Origin: Collybiopsis luxurians FD-317 M1
Lineage: Eukaryota > Basidiomycota > Agaricomycetes > Agaricales > Omphalotaceae
Length of the DNA stretch: 64,000 nucleotides
Direction of reading: 5' to 3'
Assembly: GCA_000827265.1 (NCBI GenBank)
Contig: KN834789.1
Location: forward strand, 226,999 to 290,998
In this document: positions 32,119-46,095 of the stretch, one piece after another
Numbering within the stretch: position 1 is the stretch's first letter
Layout: each line of letters begins with the position of its first letter
The notes under the pieces: generated by a model
Told to the model about the DNA's origin: nothing
Databases searched by the model: none
What the model saw: only the letters and a program-made list of their open reading frames with translations
Program-made: the position numbers and the translations under genes

Positions 32119-35100
32119 ATGTCCTGGTTTTCCTCTTGGTTCCCCATCTTGCCATCCATTAATTACTTTACAGTCCCGTCCAGCATACAGCGACGCTTTA
32201 TATCATTTCTTCTCAAACGATCTTTGGGACATCTTCTCAAGCCTGGTCAGCTGGATATTCAGCAGATAGATTCTCAAATTGGGTCTGGCTATGTTCAGGT
32301 TAATGATCTTCAGCTCGATAACAATGTGTGTTCCCTGTGTATCGACTCTTATTGTCTCTATTGATCATTTTGTACAGGCAATCAACAACATTATTTCACA
32401 GTCCGGGCTACCTCTGGAACTTGTAGATGGCTCGCTGGCATCCGTAACAGCCCGCATTCCTTGGCCAAACCCTCTGACATCTACTCTCGGCTTCTCTCTT
32501 TCAGGTCTTCGTCTCATTTTACGCGTCAATCCTACGCAAAGGCCGCCAAGTAGTGCCAATATCGATTTGTCCGATTCTGTTGCTTCGTACGCCGAGTCCT
32601 TCATCCAAGACGAATTGACACCCAAAGAAGAAACCAGCCTCCGGGAGTCATTCCGGCAGGATTTTATTGCCTCTCAGCACTATGAAGCTGAGGACGATAA
32701 CGTTCCAGGTGGCCTTAATCCTTTTCGGGACCTTTCAGAGGAAGAAGATGTAGGGGACGTTGATCCCGATGGAGTATCTTTGTTTGCTACTCTGATTGAG
32801 CGTCTTTTGGCCAAATTCGAGTTTGACGCGACGGATACAAAAGCGACCATTCTCGATCCTCAATCAAGCAAGCTGACACTTTCCGTTGCGAATATAAGCT
32901 ATCACACAGAGCTACCTTCAGGTGGAGACAGTATGGATAGGTCTGGACGTGACGGTGAATCGCGCACTGTGTCCTTCTCCGGAGTCACTGTGAGTGGGTG
33001 TGACCTGCAGCCCGTTCCTCCCGAATCCCCATCTCCCAAAGCCGCAACTTCATCGCGCAGCACTCGATCTCCCTCTCCGTCATCTTCGTCGGACGAGGAA
33101 GTTCAATGGGCAATGTCCCAATCACTGGCATTCTTACCTCCTCGTCCTGCATCTCCTGCCAGCTCCGTTTCCAGTAGCATTTATCAAAGTGCTATATCAG
33201 AACACGAGTTTCATATCGACCATCCGAGCATGCAATTGGAGGGGCCACCGTCTGTCTCTCACTCTCCTCCCGTTTCTGTTTGTCCTGAGGAGCCTGAGGG
33301 GGAGATATTTATTTCACTCGGGGCAGACCCACTAGCAATCAAACTGACTACCCCTTCCGTTCATAATCGGACTTCCTCCTCTGAGACTTTGCAAATCTCT
33401 GTGGACGTCGGAATCGCAAGCTGCGCCATCCGCCCCTGGCATATCCGAAGTCTCGTCCGCTTAGTAGATGCTCTGACGTCCTCTCAATCTACTGCTACAA
33501 CTCCCTCGAATCCACCTTCTCCACCCAACGCTGGGACCGATAAGCAGTTGTCTGTCAATATCAAGGGCATTTCACTTTTATTGCTCGCAACTCACAGTAC
33601 TACTATTTCATCTCGTTCCGCCTTTGATGGCTACTTTTCTCATCCTCGAATTCCTCCTTCCTTGTCTGAAGGATATGTTCGCTTTCTCCTTGATAACATC
33701 TCTGCCACGGCTTCCATAGCGATGACGAACTCGAAAAGTCGCAGAACGGAGCCAGGTCAACCTGCCCGAGGATCTATTCTCATATTCTCATTGTCCCTTC
33801 ACGAGATATCTGTGTTTGCATCTCGACCCTCGGCTGGCGACAACGAGGCAGAATCATTGGCTTTCCCCCTTATGATAACCGACCATCTTCTGGGTTCTCA
33901 TTACGGCGACCACATGGCCCCCACTCCATTCTCTGTAGATAAGGAGATCCCAGAACTCCCTTGCTTCAATGTCATAAATTGGACAGAGCAGGCAGCGCAG
34001 AAGCAAGGGATGAAACTTTCCACTTGGCGGACGAAACCGAGACAGAGTAGGAACTCACAGCTCTCCCAGGGACCAGCAACCTCCGAGATTGGTCGAGGAG
34101 AATCCGTCACTTCAGCTTTATTGATCAAGGGTGAACGGCAGTCCCTCGAGCACCCATTGCACACGACCAAATTACTGAAGAATAACGTGAGGGTTGACAT
34201 TGCCCCCCTTCAGTTCTTCGTCGATGTACGGTATCTGTTGGGTGAACAGAGTATCAATCTTTATCTGGACGAGGTCCTGGACGCCTTGGGTACCTCGAAT
34301 GATGTCAAGGCCAAGTCGGATGTGAGCAAATTTGAGACATACGACCAAGATGGGGATACTCCACCGGCGACTCCGCGAGCCAGTAGAATACAAGATACTG
34401 CCACGGAACGTGAACGAGAGAGACGGAGACTGGAGAATCTGGTCTTGCGAGACCTGGATCTGGACATTGATTATCGAGAAGACGTGCCAATGGCTTCCAA
34501 AGCTACTAAAGGTAGTGAAGTGAAGACATCCACGGTAAGTTGTTATCGCAGACATGCCACTCAGTGTATGGCATTGACACTCCCTCTTTGGCAGCGCTCA
34601 AGAGGAAAAGAGGGTCCTACCATCGTTGTGCAGTTCCCTTTTATCCGAACAAATATTCGATGCGGCGGATCTTCTCGTTCTGGGTCGATTGTCCTCGATA
34701 TAAAGGGGCTCACATTAATGAAGGGACAGACGGTAGACTCACGAAAAAGCGCTTCATTCGAACCGCGGCCCGCATCCCACAGATCAAGTCCCCCCGAAGG
34801 AGATGTTATGTTGGCAGCTGAGTTTCAGAGACTAGTTCTTGCGTCCTCTGCAGCTGGAAGCTCACAAGCTTCAGCCGTCCTATCTTTGGGCCATCTCCGA
34901 GATGACCATGATACTGAGGACATACCATCATTGCCTGAAGCGCAACCACTGTCTCCTCGCATTGTAGTTTCACAATCTTTGGATGGATCTAATCCCAGTA
35001 CCTCGGTCCAATTTGTTCTGCCTTCTGCTTTCGTCAGCATAACAAAACAACAACTTGATGCTTTGCAGTATTGGGCAGATGATGCGTCTCAGCTAGCTCA

Positions 35101-38100
35101 AAATTTGCCTGAAGAATTGAGCAGTGATCGTGACATGGAGAGGTCTGCAAATCGTGATAGTAGTCTGATAGGCAGCCACTATTTTGCAAAATCGAGAACA
35201 GGTAGCGGAAACACCAGCCTCATGACAGACTCTCGCGAAGCCAAGGCAGATGTTAGTGTAAAATTCTTGGTGGCCGAAGGTGATGAAAATGATATATATT
35301 ACTGACTGTTGCTGACATACATGCAGCCTTCTTCAGAGTTCATCTTCCAAGGAATAATGAGCAGTCTATCATAACTCGACCATTCGATATAATAGCTTCA
35401 GATATCGAGGCTTTAGTTCAAGTTAAACCGAAAGGCAGAGTAAGTATATCTTTCCAATTCATCGCATATTTGATTCTTATTGGATTGCAAGGATGAAATG
35501 GTAGCTGCGGTCAGTCTTATGAACCTTGTCGCAAACGATCACACCAGCCAAGGCTCTCGCACATTGATTTCACTTACGAGAGCTCGTGATTTAGTACGTA
35601 ATTTCGACCCAAACTCCGTTTTCATTAGTTAAAATGCTTTCAGCTGCTCACGCCTCAACCACTTCTCAAGCTACGATTTGCATCGATAGTTGTACCTGAG
35701 ACAACGGGGAAAGAGTCCAGAATAACCCTTGCTCTTTGGGGTTTTACATATCATTTTTTCCCGGATATCAGCTGGATATCAGACCTTGGTGCTTTCGCGA
35801 GTTCGCCTCCAGGAGTGAGCTCCGGGCTTCCTATCCAGAACTCCTCCGTTGGCTCATGAATTTTCTAGGCTTTCGAAACGGTTGTGCCCAGCGAAAGGAC
35901 AAAGATATCGTTGAAAGTCCAGAATGGATCTGTTAAAGTGCTGGCTCCGACTCATCCAGGCGCTCTGCTCTTCCATACAGGCGATCTAGACTTTTCAACT
36001 GAACTCGTAGGAGAATCTCCCGAGCTGGAGATTGTGCTAAAGATTAATTCTGCGGCACTGCTGGCCATCGATGATTTAGCAGAGTTTCACACAAGCAGCT
36101 CCTCGATAGACGGGTTCTTATTTTGGAAGGTGTGTTGCATGAAATTTGCTAAGTCTCCGTGTCTAAGCAGAATCCAAGAAATGTGGATTTGCCTTGTTAG
36201 CCGAGATTGTGGAATTGAATTTGAGTTTCAGAACTCTTAAGGATACAACGAGTCCCGATACAAGAGTGATTTTATTTTTTCCAACCATTTTTCCCGACTT
36301 GATTTTGACAAACACTGTTAGGCCTTTATTCATCGTCTGGCTCTCCGGCTACATCTATGTGCCGATACGATGGGTGTATTAGGTGACTTCATATCCGATC
36401 TAGTTTCGGCATTCAAACCGCCCTCAGAACACCAGTAAGACTTCTCAAACGTTCATAGGAACGTCTGCATCTAATCCATCACTCAGAACACCCAAACCCA
36501 GACGAAAGCCGTTGGTAATTTCCGAAGAGAAACAAAATGCGGATGGCATAATGTGTAAGTAGATGCAGATGTCTGTTTTAATCGGAATTTAAACCATTTT
36601 ACAGCTTCTGTTGACGATTTGGCATTCAAGAAAGTACCTGAGATAGGACCTGCACCTGATATGATCTTTGACGACCTTCCGAGAAATCCCGACTACCTCG
36701 ATGAGTCGTTCGGTACTGCAGGAGGTTTACGGGAGCTTCGTGAAGAGGATCTTGACGACTTCGATGACGATGAGGAAATCTTTCCCACATCTTCCAATGA
36801 TTCCGATCTTGCAGGTATTGTCTCGAGAGTTGGAGGAGAGACGGTCCGAATGCTTCGACCTGAAGGCCTTCAGATCGTAGATAATTATTTCGATAAACTC
36901 CCACCGATATCAGAAAACAGCCTCACTGAGTGAGTCGGAGCATCTTTACCTTTTCGAATTGATACTAACGATGTTCAGTGCTGGAGAGACGACCTTTCGT
37001 GCTCAGATCTATGATACAGATGTCAACGTTTTCCTATACGATGGATATGACTGGGCAAATACTCGCAGAACCATCGAGAACGAGGTCAAGGAGATGCGAA
37101 AGCGTCTCGCTAAGATCAGACAACTCGTGGCCCAAGGTCAGACACAGCAATCTGCCATCGAAGAAACAAGTGCTTTTCTCTTCAATTCGGTATATATTGG
37201 TCTCAAGCAGGACGCAGACGAACTCGATCCAACGGCGCTGATTGCGGCTATAGACGAGGAGCTGAAGGGAGATCCCTCAGAAACCGCAACCGAGAGCTCA
37301 TGGCAATCGTTACCAGTCCCTTCTTTGCCGAGGCCTTCAGTACCCTCTACTCGCTTGAACGGGAAGCGTCTGGCGCGCGCAAAGGGTCCTAGTATTGAGT
37401 TTCGGGTTGCTGGACTGGATGCTGACTTCGCGCAATATTCTCCGAAGGATTCTTTGGTCTCTAGGATGTTTGTGACGGTTACAGACATCGAGATACTCGA
37501 CCACATAAAAACTTCCACATGGAAAAAGTTTTTAACGGCTCTTCGATCTGACTCTCGTGGCAATATACGGGAAACAGATTCGAGAATGGTTAAGGTGGAA
37601 CTTCGGACAATTCGTCCGGTCGCGAATGATCCTTCGGAGGAGGCCAGATTGAAGGTGGGTCAGGTTTCTTTCTATCAATACATCGCTCAAGTTGCATCCA
37701 GGCCAAAATCCTACCTCTTCGACTGCATGTTGATCAGGATGCTTTGGACTTCATGAAGAAATTCTTTAGTTTTGCCGACCCTAATAGATCGTCCACACCT
37801 TCTGACCCCGAAGATGGCATCTATTTCCGTATGTGAGACTCACTGAACCCTCTTCGCCTGGCTGACAAGGGGTGCAGAACTGGCAGAGATATTCCCTGTT
37901 GACCTCAAGTTAGATTACAAGCCCCGGCGGGTCGACTACCGAGCTTTGAAGGAGGGGAGAACCATCGAACTCATGAATTTTTTCCACTTCGACGGCGCAG
38001 AAATGACACTGAGGCATATCACTTTGTCTGGGGTGCGCCCTTACTCATCTAATCTCCCTAATACTGACGGCTTAGATGTTTTCAGATTACTGGTTGGCCT

Positions 38101-38858
38101 CGATTGGGTGAACTACTGAATGACCTGTGGACGCCGGACGTGAAGGCGACCCAGTTAGTCGACGTAATTTCAGGTGTCGCACCCATACGCTCGATGGTCA
38201 ATGTTGGTTCTGGTATCGCGGACCTCGTTTTGCTTCCAATCGCACAGTACAAGAAAGACGGCAGAATAGTTCACGGAATGCAAAAAGGGACAACTGCTTT
38301 TGTCAAATCAACCGCTATTGAAGCAATCAAGCTTGGGGCAAAGTTGGCGACGGGCACACAAGTCATTCTCGAGCAAGCGGAGGGTGTTTTGGGTCCCCAG
38401 TTCAAGTATCCTATCACCACCGAGACGCTTCAGCCCTCCAACTTTGGCGTGGATGACCTCATGGACCCAGGTCTCGGGAGTAGCGACGAGGAGGACAATT
38501 CTGATCTCATTAGCAAGTATGCAGATCAACCGATGAATGTGAAGGAAGGAGTGCAGTCGGCGTACAAGAGTCTCCAGAAAAATCTCAACTCTGCGGCTCA
38601 GACAATTTTGGCAGTTCCCATGGAAGTTTACGAACGGTCAGGAAACGAGGCAAGCTAGTCTTTCCCCTATCTTTCTGTTGTTCTAACCGACACCATGTGC
38701 AGGGTCCTGTTCGTTCTGTCATTCGAGCTGTCCCTATCGCGGTCCTGAAGCCTATGATTGGGGCTAGTGAAGCTGTAAGCAAAACACTTCTTGGTCTTCA
38801 TAACTCGCTAGATCCCAATCTCCGACACGAAAATGATGCCAAATACAAACACCGCTAA
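32119..38858 (+). CDS. ATG2: Autophagy-related lipid transfer protein ATG2
   Basis: ATG2 is a rod-shaped bridge that moves lipids from the ER to the growing isolation membrane together with ATG9 and the ATG18/WIPI proteins. The N-terminus ([17 protein letters not shown], then [20 protein letters not shown] and [18 protein letters not shown]) matches the chorein/ATG2 N-terminal domain. A very long first coding block (32377-34530) contains low-complexity Ser/Pro segments typical of fungal ATG2. Toward the C-terminus, [20 protein letters not shown] followed by [20 protein letters not shown] marks the conserved C-terminal autophagy domain. After it comes [20 protein letters not shown], an amphipathic region shared with VPS13-like proteins. 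The frame ends [13 protein letters not shown] at 38858. About fifteen introns, mostly in the second half. Length is near 2,000 residues, usual for the family. It appears intact. Confidence 0.93.
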
Positions 38859-38997
38859 TGACGCCAGCCCGAACATGCATGCTTTCACGACTTTCCCATT
38901 TGTAAAGAGCTTTCTGCATTAGTAGTGTATCATCAATGTAACAAATAAGTAGCTAACCGGACATCGGATATATAGTTGAAGATACGCGTACAAAATC

Positions 38998-39812
38998 TCA
39001 ATCTATGTCCATGGTCATCGAGCGTCCTTCGCCTTGAACCAGAGCACTTGGCCGAGATTTGGCAGGGACTTTGATCTTTTCCCGCACTTTTGAAGATTCG
39101 GTTGAGTCCACTGCCATGGGTTGCACGAGTTTTGATGAGGAGGCCTTTGCCTTTGCGGCTTCGATAGCCTTTTTTCGGTGAGCACGTTGTTTTTCGCGGC
39201 TAATGGCCATTCTACAGCCAGCATGTGTAAGTAGGTAGGTCAAATAAAGCGGCAGTGAGAACGTACCTTGTCTTCCAGAATGCATGCTCCCGTTTTTGTT
39301 TGATTTCCCCAATCCGCTTCATTGCCTTTATGGTAGTTTCCATCAACTCGCGGTCGTAGCGGACTGGGACATTCCGCCGTTTCTCGAAATCAATTGTAGA
39401 GTCCTGTCGGCGGAATATGAGCAACCGAAGTAACGCGATATGGGAAGATAAGCGCACGATCGTCATCTCCTTCCCAGCTGCTTTCCTGAATGCTTTTGTC
39501 CATCTCACTTTTCTCGGGTTTCGCTTCATCCTGGTGGAGTGATGAATGGATGTCATAGGCTGTTTCCAAAGGGGGACTCACTTGAAGTTTTTATGACATC
39601 TGGGACGATTAAATGTCAACACAGGAAAAAGATGTGGATGTTGCTAAAGGAACGTACTTGGAAGTGCAGAACCTGAAGACTTTGGCGTCATTTCTAACAA
39701 AGGCAGATCCTGTAGGGGATGATTAGAACTAAATATAATTTTCCATCAGAATTAGCTTACCGTGGCCAGGATACACATTTGTTGAACAAAAGTAACACTT
39801 TTCAATCCGCAT
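38998..39812 (-). CDS. RLP24: Ribosome biogenesis protein RLP24
   Basis: This eL24-like placeholder joins pre-60S particles in the nucleolus, recruits the AAA-ATPase Drg1/Afg2 in the cytoplasm, and is then replaced by eL24. The start at 39812 gives [20 protein letters not shown], followed by [20 protein letters not shown]. The CxxC and CxxxC pairs form the zinc ribbon. After an intron the basic block [20 protein letters not shown] and [20 protein letters not shown] match RLP24 and not ribosomal eL24, which lacks the long C-terminal helix. The tail [20 protein letters not shown] and a short acidic end (SMTMDID) finish the protein. Five short introns are needed, near 39706-39757, 39602-39665, 39533-39585, 39402-39460 and 39212-39270. 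Length is about 190-200 residues. Confidence 0.9.
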
Positions 39813-39989
39813 GCTGGATCAGTGAGGAAGTAGAGGAAGCAGAGGAAAAGGAGCTTAGGAAGCGCCCAAAATTTCTTAGAATCTCACGGCCCACAACATC
39901 AGGCATCGATTCCATGCAAGCTTTACAAACAATTATGTACTTTGGTTTCTAGCTCACAGGCTCTCGCTAGTACCCACACGACGCTTACA

Positions 39990-40496
39990 TCAAGAATGGC
40001 CTTTACGAGCAATTCTCAAGGCTTCTTCCTCCAAACCCTTCAACCAAACAACTTGAATCCCAGCATTCATCAACTTCTGGGCTCCTTCGCATTTCACGAA
40101 ATCATCGGGTTCACCAACCCCAATGTAGCAGCTTTTCACTTGAGCATCAATCAGAGCATCAGCGCATGGGGCCAAACCGGACGTTCTGACTGAGCAAGGT
40201 TCCATGGTTGTGTAAACATCCGCAGAAGCAAGAATCTCTGCATGACTCAAGCCAGCAGAACTAAACTTGAGGAGCTGCTCTCGAGATAAGGAGTGAAATT
40301 TGGTGAGAGCATTGGCTTCAGCGTGTGTATTACCAGGAAGTTCTCGAGAGTATCCGGTCGACATTACGACTGGATTGCCATCCAAACGCGATACAAGCAC
40401 ACATCCAACGCAAAATGCAGTTGGAACAGGAGTACATTTTTCAGCCTCCTCGAGAGCGATTCGTAGAAATTTGATATGCTGTTCTTCGGAGGACAT
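39990..40496 (-). CDS. CMP/dCMP-type zinc deaminase, RibD-like
   Basis: One intron-free frame of 168 residues. The zinc-binding and catalytic signature is complete: GNTHAEANAL supplies the histidine ligand and proton-shuttling glutamate, and TMEPCSVRTSGLAPCADALI supplies the two cysteines with the wider spacing seen in RibD/Rib2-type deaminases rather than the tighter PCxxC of cytidine deaminases. The end (GIQVVWLKGLEEEALRIARK) also resembles this group. In fungi such enzymes act in riboflavin synthesis (deamination of the pyrimidine intermediate) or on related bases. Which reaction applies is not decidable from sequence alone. The start ATG at 40496 is the only one giving the full N-terminal helix (EEQHIKFLRIALEEAEK). 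Its promoter faces that of SPT6. Confidence 0.82.
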   Translation of the reverse strand: MSSEEQHIKFLRIALEEAEKCTPVPTAFCVGCVLVSRLDGNPVVMSTGYSRELPGNTHAEANALTKFHSLSREQLLKFSSAGLSHAEILASADVYTTMEPCSVRTSGLAPCADALIDAQVKSCYIGVGEPDDFVKCEGAQKLMNAGIQVVWLKGLEEEALRIARKGHS

Positions 40497-40602
40497 GGGC
40501 GACGCGTAAAAGTAATTTTAATTCGATTTCATCACATGACTTGATTTGACATAAGCAAAACTTTAACGAAAGACTCGCGCTGTTTTCCTTGCTGCAAGTA
40601 CT
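40497..40602. promoter_or_regulatory. 106-bp divergent promoter, deaminase / SPT6
   Basis: The start codons of two oppositely oriented genes are separated by 106 bases. No TATA-like element stands out. A shared promoter is inferred from spacing. Confidence 0.45.
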
Positions 40603-43600
40603 ATGGCCTCTCCTGCTCCTGAAGAACGTGCTGCTTACCCGCAGCCCGAAGATGATCCAATGCAGGGTGTCGATGGTACTGAGGAAGGCGAAGATGGAGA
40701 AGAGGGTGAAGGAGAAGAAGAGGGAGAACAGACAATGCCTGGTGATAGCTCCGAAGAAGAAGAAGAAGACGAGGACGAAGAGCGACGTATAAGAGAAGGA
40801 TTTATTGTCGACGAGGACGAGGATGAGGAGGAAGACGATGAGGAGGAGCGAAAACGCAGGAAAAGGAGGAAGAAACATCACAGACGAAGGCGTACGTTAG
40901 TTATTCTTTACTCTGTGAATCTGGCTCATAAATTATCATTTCAGGAGAAGAAGAACAGGACCTGGAAGAAGATGATCTTGACTTGTTGGAAGAGAATACC
41001 GGTGGTGCATTCAAAAAATCCAGATTGAAACGTCTTGTTCGTCGAGGACGGTCCGAGTCACCCCCTACAGCGTCGTCTTCCAAGCGCCGTGCTGTCGTAG
41101 AGTCTTCCGATGAAGATTTGGATGATGAAGCATTACCCAAAGTCCAAGACATTCAGCAAATCTGGGATGACCAGCGAGACGAGGAAGACGACGATGCAGA
41201 CGGGGATATTGATGATTTCATCGAGTACGACGACGAAGAAGAAGGTGGTATGCCAATGGATGAACAGGCGCGTGAAGCAAGGCGCAAAGAGAGAAGAAAG
41301 CAGCAGCAAGAGCTTCGCCGTAAGAGTCGTGCAGCACACCCAGAGCTAGCAGGCATTGACGCAATGTTGGTCCTTTTTTCTTCCTTTCCTACTACTTCTA
41401 ACTGCTCGTTCTAGTGCCTGGGCTGAAATTCACGACGTCTTTGGTGATGGACACGAATATGATTGGGCTCTAGTTGCGGATGAAGAAATGCAATACGAAG
41501 AAGCAGCTGCACCTGACATGACTATCCAAAATGTACGTTTTGCTTTACCCTAATCTTGCATCGTTATTCTTAGTTTTTCTTAGGTCTTCGAACCTTCTGA
41601 AATTCGTGATCATCTATTGACCGAGGATGACAATCTCATTCGAGCTCGCGACACGCCCGAACGCATGCAATTGACTGGATCTTCCCTCTCTGACTCTAGT
41701 AGTCTGTCCTTGCATCAATCTTTGACCGTCGAAGACGTTAACAAAGATGGCGCTCGCTGGGTGACCCTCCGTCTGATTCCTGACAAGTCACAAAAACAAA
41801 AGGAGTTTTTCACTCCCAACGGAAAATACCAGCACCTGCAAGGAGAACTGGTTATGGCCGTCACCTTTGTTCTACGAGCACTGTTCGTCGAGGAACTCGA
41901 AGTGCCTTACATCTGGACGCACAGGCGTGATTATATATCACACTTTGACATCAACGACACTCGTTCACCTCGTATCGAACTTCTTTCCCTTTCGGAATTA
42001 TGGCGTATTTATGCTCTGGGCCAAAGATATCGGTCTCTTGTCGAGAGACGGAATGCGCTTACAGCATCTTATGAGCGCCTCGGCGTTGCAGACACGTATT
42101 ACACCGAGGAGATTTTTCCGGCAATCGACAGTGTAGAGCTCGTCGCGGATACTACCGAGTGGCTGTTGATGAAGTATAAAGACAAGAAGCAGAACGATAC
42201 TTCATTTCGTTTCCATGATGATGAAGACGTCGATGCAGAAAAGAAGCACAAGATGCCTAGTCGTGTTTCTGCGTACGAGCTCGCCAAGAAAAGCGTAGTT
42301 TCACGGCTCGCTGATGTATCCGAGTTTTTCTTATCCCGGTTGTATCAATTGTTGACCTCTGTTTCAGGGCTTTGGTATCGCCTCGCACGAAGTCGTTCTC
42401 AACTTTATTAACGAAACCCGTCTGAACTACGTCGATAATCAAACACTCGATCCCTTGATATATGCGGAACAATTTGCAGACCCAGATCCAGCGAAGGCGC
42501 TGCCTGCGGAGGAGCTTCTTCGTCGCGCTCGTATGATCATTGCCACCGAGTTGGGCAAAGATCCTCTTCTTCGTGACCATGTGCGGCAACTTTTCAAAAA
42601 ACATGCCGAAGTGTCCGTTGTTCCTACCGAGCGGGGAGTCGCCAAGATCGATGACCAAAACACCTACTATGTGCGTAACTTCACTTTGGCGTTTCAAATC
42701 AATCGCAACTGATGGAAATTTCCAGAGATTCAAATATCTCTCGAACAAGCCCATCGAACAGCTTTTGGAATCATCTTTATTCCTGTACATTCTCAAAGCC
42801 GAACAGGAGCACCTGGTCACGATAGAAATCACCCTTCCGCCAGAAATCAGGTCTACCTTTGAACGACGCTTAATCGATGCTTTTTCTTCGGATCTGCTAC
42901 GTGAATCGACCAAGGCTTGGAACGAAGAACGAGCGCGCATAGTCCAAGAGGTACTGGAGCAACACTTGATACCAGCGGGCATCAAATGGACTCGGGAGTT
43001 CCTTCGAGATGAGGAAGAAGACTTCATTGCTAATCGTTGCGGTGATGAGTTGCGCAAGGTATCATATTCAAGTTCATCCCCTAATTACTCTGATATGTAA
43101 TGTATTCTAACAGCGCATCGACATCGCACCCTACTCGACATCTCATATGAAGGTTGGTGATACGCCATCAGCACTGGCCGTATCTTGGGGAAAAGGCGAT
43201 CCACAAAAGGACGCTATCTCTGTTGTGTTTATGGATGACGGCGGGCGTATGCGTGAATGGATTAAAATTGACAACCTAGTTGACACCGAAACTCGGGACG
43301 AATTTGTCGACATAATCCGACGAAGAAAACCAGATGTTATCATAATTGGAGGGCTCACGATGGCTACAGCCAAATTATCCCAACGCGTCAAGGAGATCGT
43401 CACAGGTCGTTCACCTGCTACTGAACCAATGGCTGCACCCCCCGAGCCTGTGTTCGATATTCCTGTGATATATGTTCCGGATGAGCTCGCCCGCATCTAT
43501 TGCCACAGCGCCAGGGCAAATCAAGAGTTCAGCGCCTATCCACTGATTGCTAAATATTGCATTGGTCTCGCGCGCTACGCACAGAATCCTCTCAATGAAT

Positions 43601-45882
43601 ATGCTGCTGCCGGTTCCGATATCACCGCATTATCCTTCCATGCCGATGATCAGCATCTGGTGGGTGGATCTTTCATTGATATTGAGTTCCGCTGATGTTC
43701 TTTTATTCCAAAGGTTCCCAAAGAAAAGCTCCTTCTCAGCTTGGAACAAGCTCTTGTTGATATTGTGAATAAGGTTGGAGTAGACATCAATCGAACTATA
43801 CCGGATAGATATTATCAGCATCTCCTGCCCTTCGTTTGCGGTCTCGGCCCCAGAAAGGCTAGAGAGCTTGTCAACAAAATAGACGGACTTGTAAGCCTGC
43901 TTGTTTTCGCCGCATTACCGTTTCTAATCATCCATTAGGGTGGAACTCTGGTTAATCGTAACCAGTTCATCAAAAATGGTATTCTGACCACCAAGCTTTT
44001 TATGAATGCCGCTGGATTCCTCCGTATCGCTCAAGAACAAGATGACCTCAAAACGAAGCACCGTGTGGATGATGAACTCGCTCCGGATCCTCTGGATGAT
44101 ACTCGTATTCACCCAGAAGATTACGATCTTGCTCGCAAGATGGCGACTGACGCTCTGGAACTGGACGAAGAAGATATTCACGATGAGCACCCCTCCCATG
44201 TAGTTGGACTCATCATGCAAGACACAGAGAGTGAAAGAAAGCTCTCGGAGCTCAACTTGGACGAGTTTGCTGTTAGTCTGTTCAGCGCAAACCAAGAAAT
44301 GAAGCGCCATACTCTAAACGTTATTCGAGCCGAATTATCTCATCCCTTCGCAGAGCAAAGACCCTTGTTCCCCCCTATTAGCGGCTGGCATGTCTTGACC
44401 ATGTTAAGTGGAGAGACGCCGTTGACGCTGAGTGTCGGCCTCATCATCTCAGTCCAGGTTTTCCGGGTAAAGCCGAACGGTGTTAGTGTCCGTCTTGACT
44501 CCGGGCTGGAAGGCACCATTGACCAGGAATACCTTTTTGATGACCCTAATGAAGCTGCCACAGAAAAGCACAAGCTGAAGGGGAAGACTGTACAAGGGGT
44601 CATCATCGATGTCAAAATTGATCACGAAAATGACATGTACCAGGTAGAACTGTCCTCGCGGCCTATGGATGTCGCTCCGGGAGATGGCGAATTCCGACGG
44701 AAAAAGATTGACGAAGAGTATTGGAATAAAGCTCGACATGAGAAGGATCTTGATGTGATGGTTCGCAGAAAGAGGGCTGATGTCACCAAAACGCGGCGCC
44801 TCATCAAACATCCCAATTTCCATAACTTTAATACCGCTCAGGCAGAAGCTTATCTTGACGGTCAACAGCGTGGCGACGTTGTTATTCGGCCGTCCTCAAA
44901 AGGCGTAGACCATCTCGCCGTCACATGGAAAGTCGATGACAAACTGTATCAGCACATCGGTAAGTAATGACTGTCTAGTTTTCGAAATTTAGTAATCTCC
45001 TCTACAGACATCATCGAAAAGAACTACGATGCTGCCAACGCCGGTCAGAACACAGAGAGCGAGTTCATCGTAGACGAAACCCACACTTATTCTGATCTCG
45101 ATGAAATGATTGTCAATCATGTCCAAGCTATGAGCCGGCGTGTTGAAGAGCTTATGAACCATGATCGATTCAAACCAGGTTCCGAGGACGAGCTCCGTGA
45201 GTCGATTTGGGCATTTAACAAGGTTTTAGCTAAATTTCTACACTCAATAGACATCTTCCTGAAGAATCAACTCCTTGCAAACCCAGCGAAAAGTATGTAT
45301 GGCTTCACCTTGAATCGCAAGAGACCGGGGCACTTCAATCTATGTTTCTTGGCGAATAAGGATTCGACTGTTCAAACATGGGTTAGGGTTTTGTCTCTGA
45401 TGGTCTTAAATTATATTGCTAAAAATTCCTTCTCCAGCCCGTCCGGGTCGCTCCTGAAGCCTACTATCTCTTTGAAGCGTCTGCAGTAGGAGTTCCAGAA
45501 CTCTGCGATGCCTTCAAGGTTCGGTAAGTAAAGCCAATCTATTGTTGTAGCTCGAAACCCATCTAGGCCATCTAGGCATCTGCACGAATCACAGAATTAT
45601 GCGAACGGAAGTAAGACACCATATGGTGCCGGTGGACGTACTCCGGCTCGTCCAGGGGGGTATGCAACCCCCGGGAGGGCTTCTGTACGACCGACACATG
45701 GACGGACCCCCAACCCATACGGTGGGGCGACGCCAGCCCCAAATTATGGACCTGCGCCGACAAACTTCGGAGCACCGCCTGCTCAACCACCTTACGCCGG
45801 ATACCAAACACCTCGTGCTGGCTATCCTGCACAACCGCCCGCTCGTACAGCCGTGATGAATAATGCCAGCCGCTACCGGTAG
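40603..45882 (+). CDS. SPT6: Transcription elongation factor and histone chaperone SPT6
   Basis: SPT6 travels with elongating RNA polymerase II and re-forms nucleosomes behind it. The N-terminal ~150 residues are extremely acidic (long Glu/Asp runs, with FIVDEDEDEEE). Then follow the helix-turn-helix and core regions (AWAEIHDVFGDGHEYDWALV, DDNLIRARDTPERMQL), a YqgF-like domain (TPSALAVSWGKGDPQKDAIS), a helix-hairpin-helix (FVCGLGPRKARELVNKIDGL), an S1 RNA-binding domain (KPNGVSVRLDSGLEGTIDQE), and tandem SH2 domains starting at FHNFNTAQAEAYLD with GDVVIRPSSKG holding the phosphate-binding arginine. The C-terminus is a low-complexity Gly/Thr/Pro tail with GRTP-like repeats (TPYGAGGRTPARPGG), ending NNASRYR. 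About ten small introns. Estimated length is around 1,580 residues. Complete and apparently functional. Confidence 0.93.
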
Positions 45883-46095
45883 TGTAAATTCTTGGGAAAT
45901 CGTATTGCAATATTCGCTATCTTCATTTTATTCCGGTATCATTGGCTTAGTACACTGTACTTTTACATTCACTGCTGCAATGCTATTCTTGTAATTTTTG
46001 AAGAGCGCCCAACAAGCGTCATTCGTGTGACGTCATGCCAGTACCGCAGCACCTTCAAGTTTCTTGAACGTGGAACTTGTAGACAGCCTTTCAGC

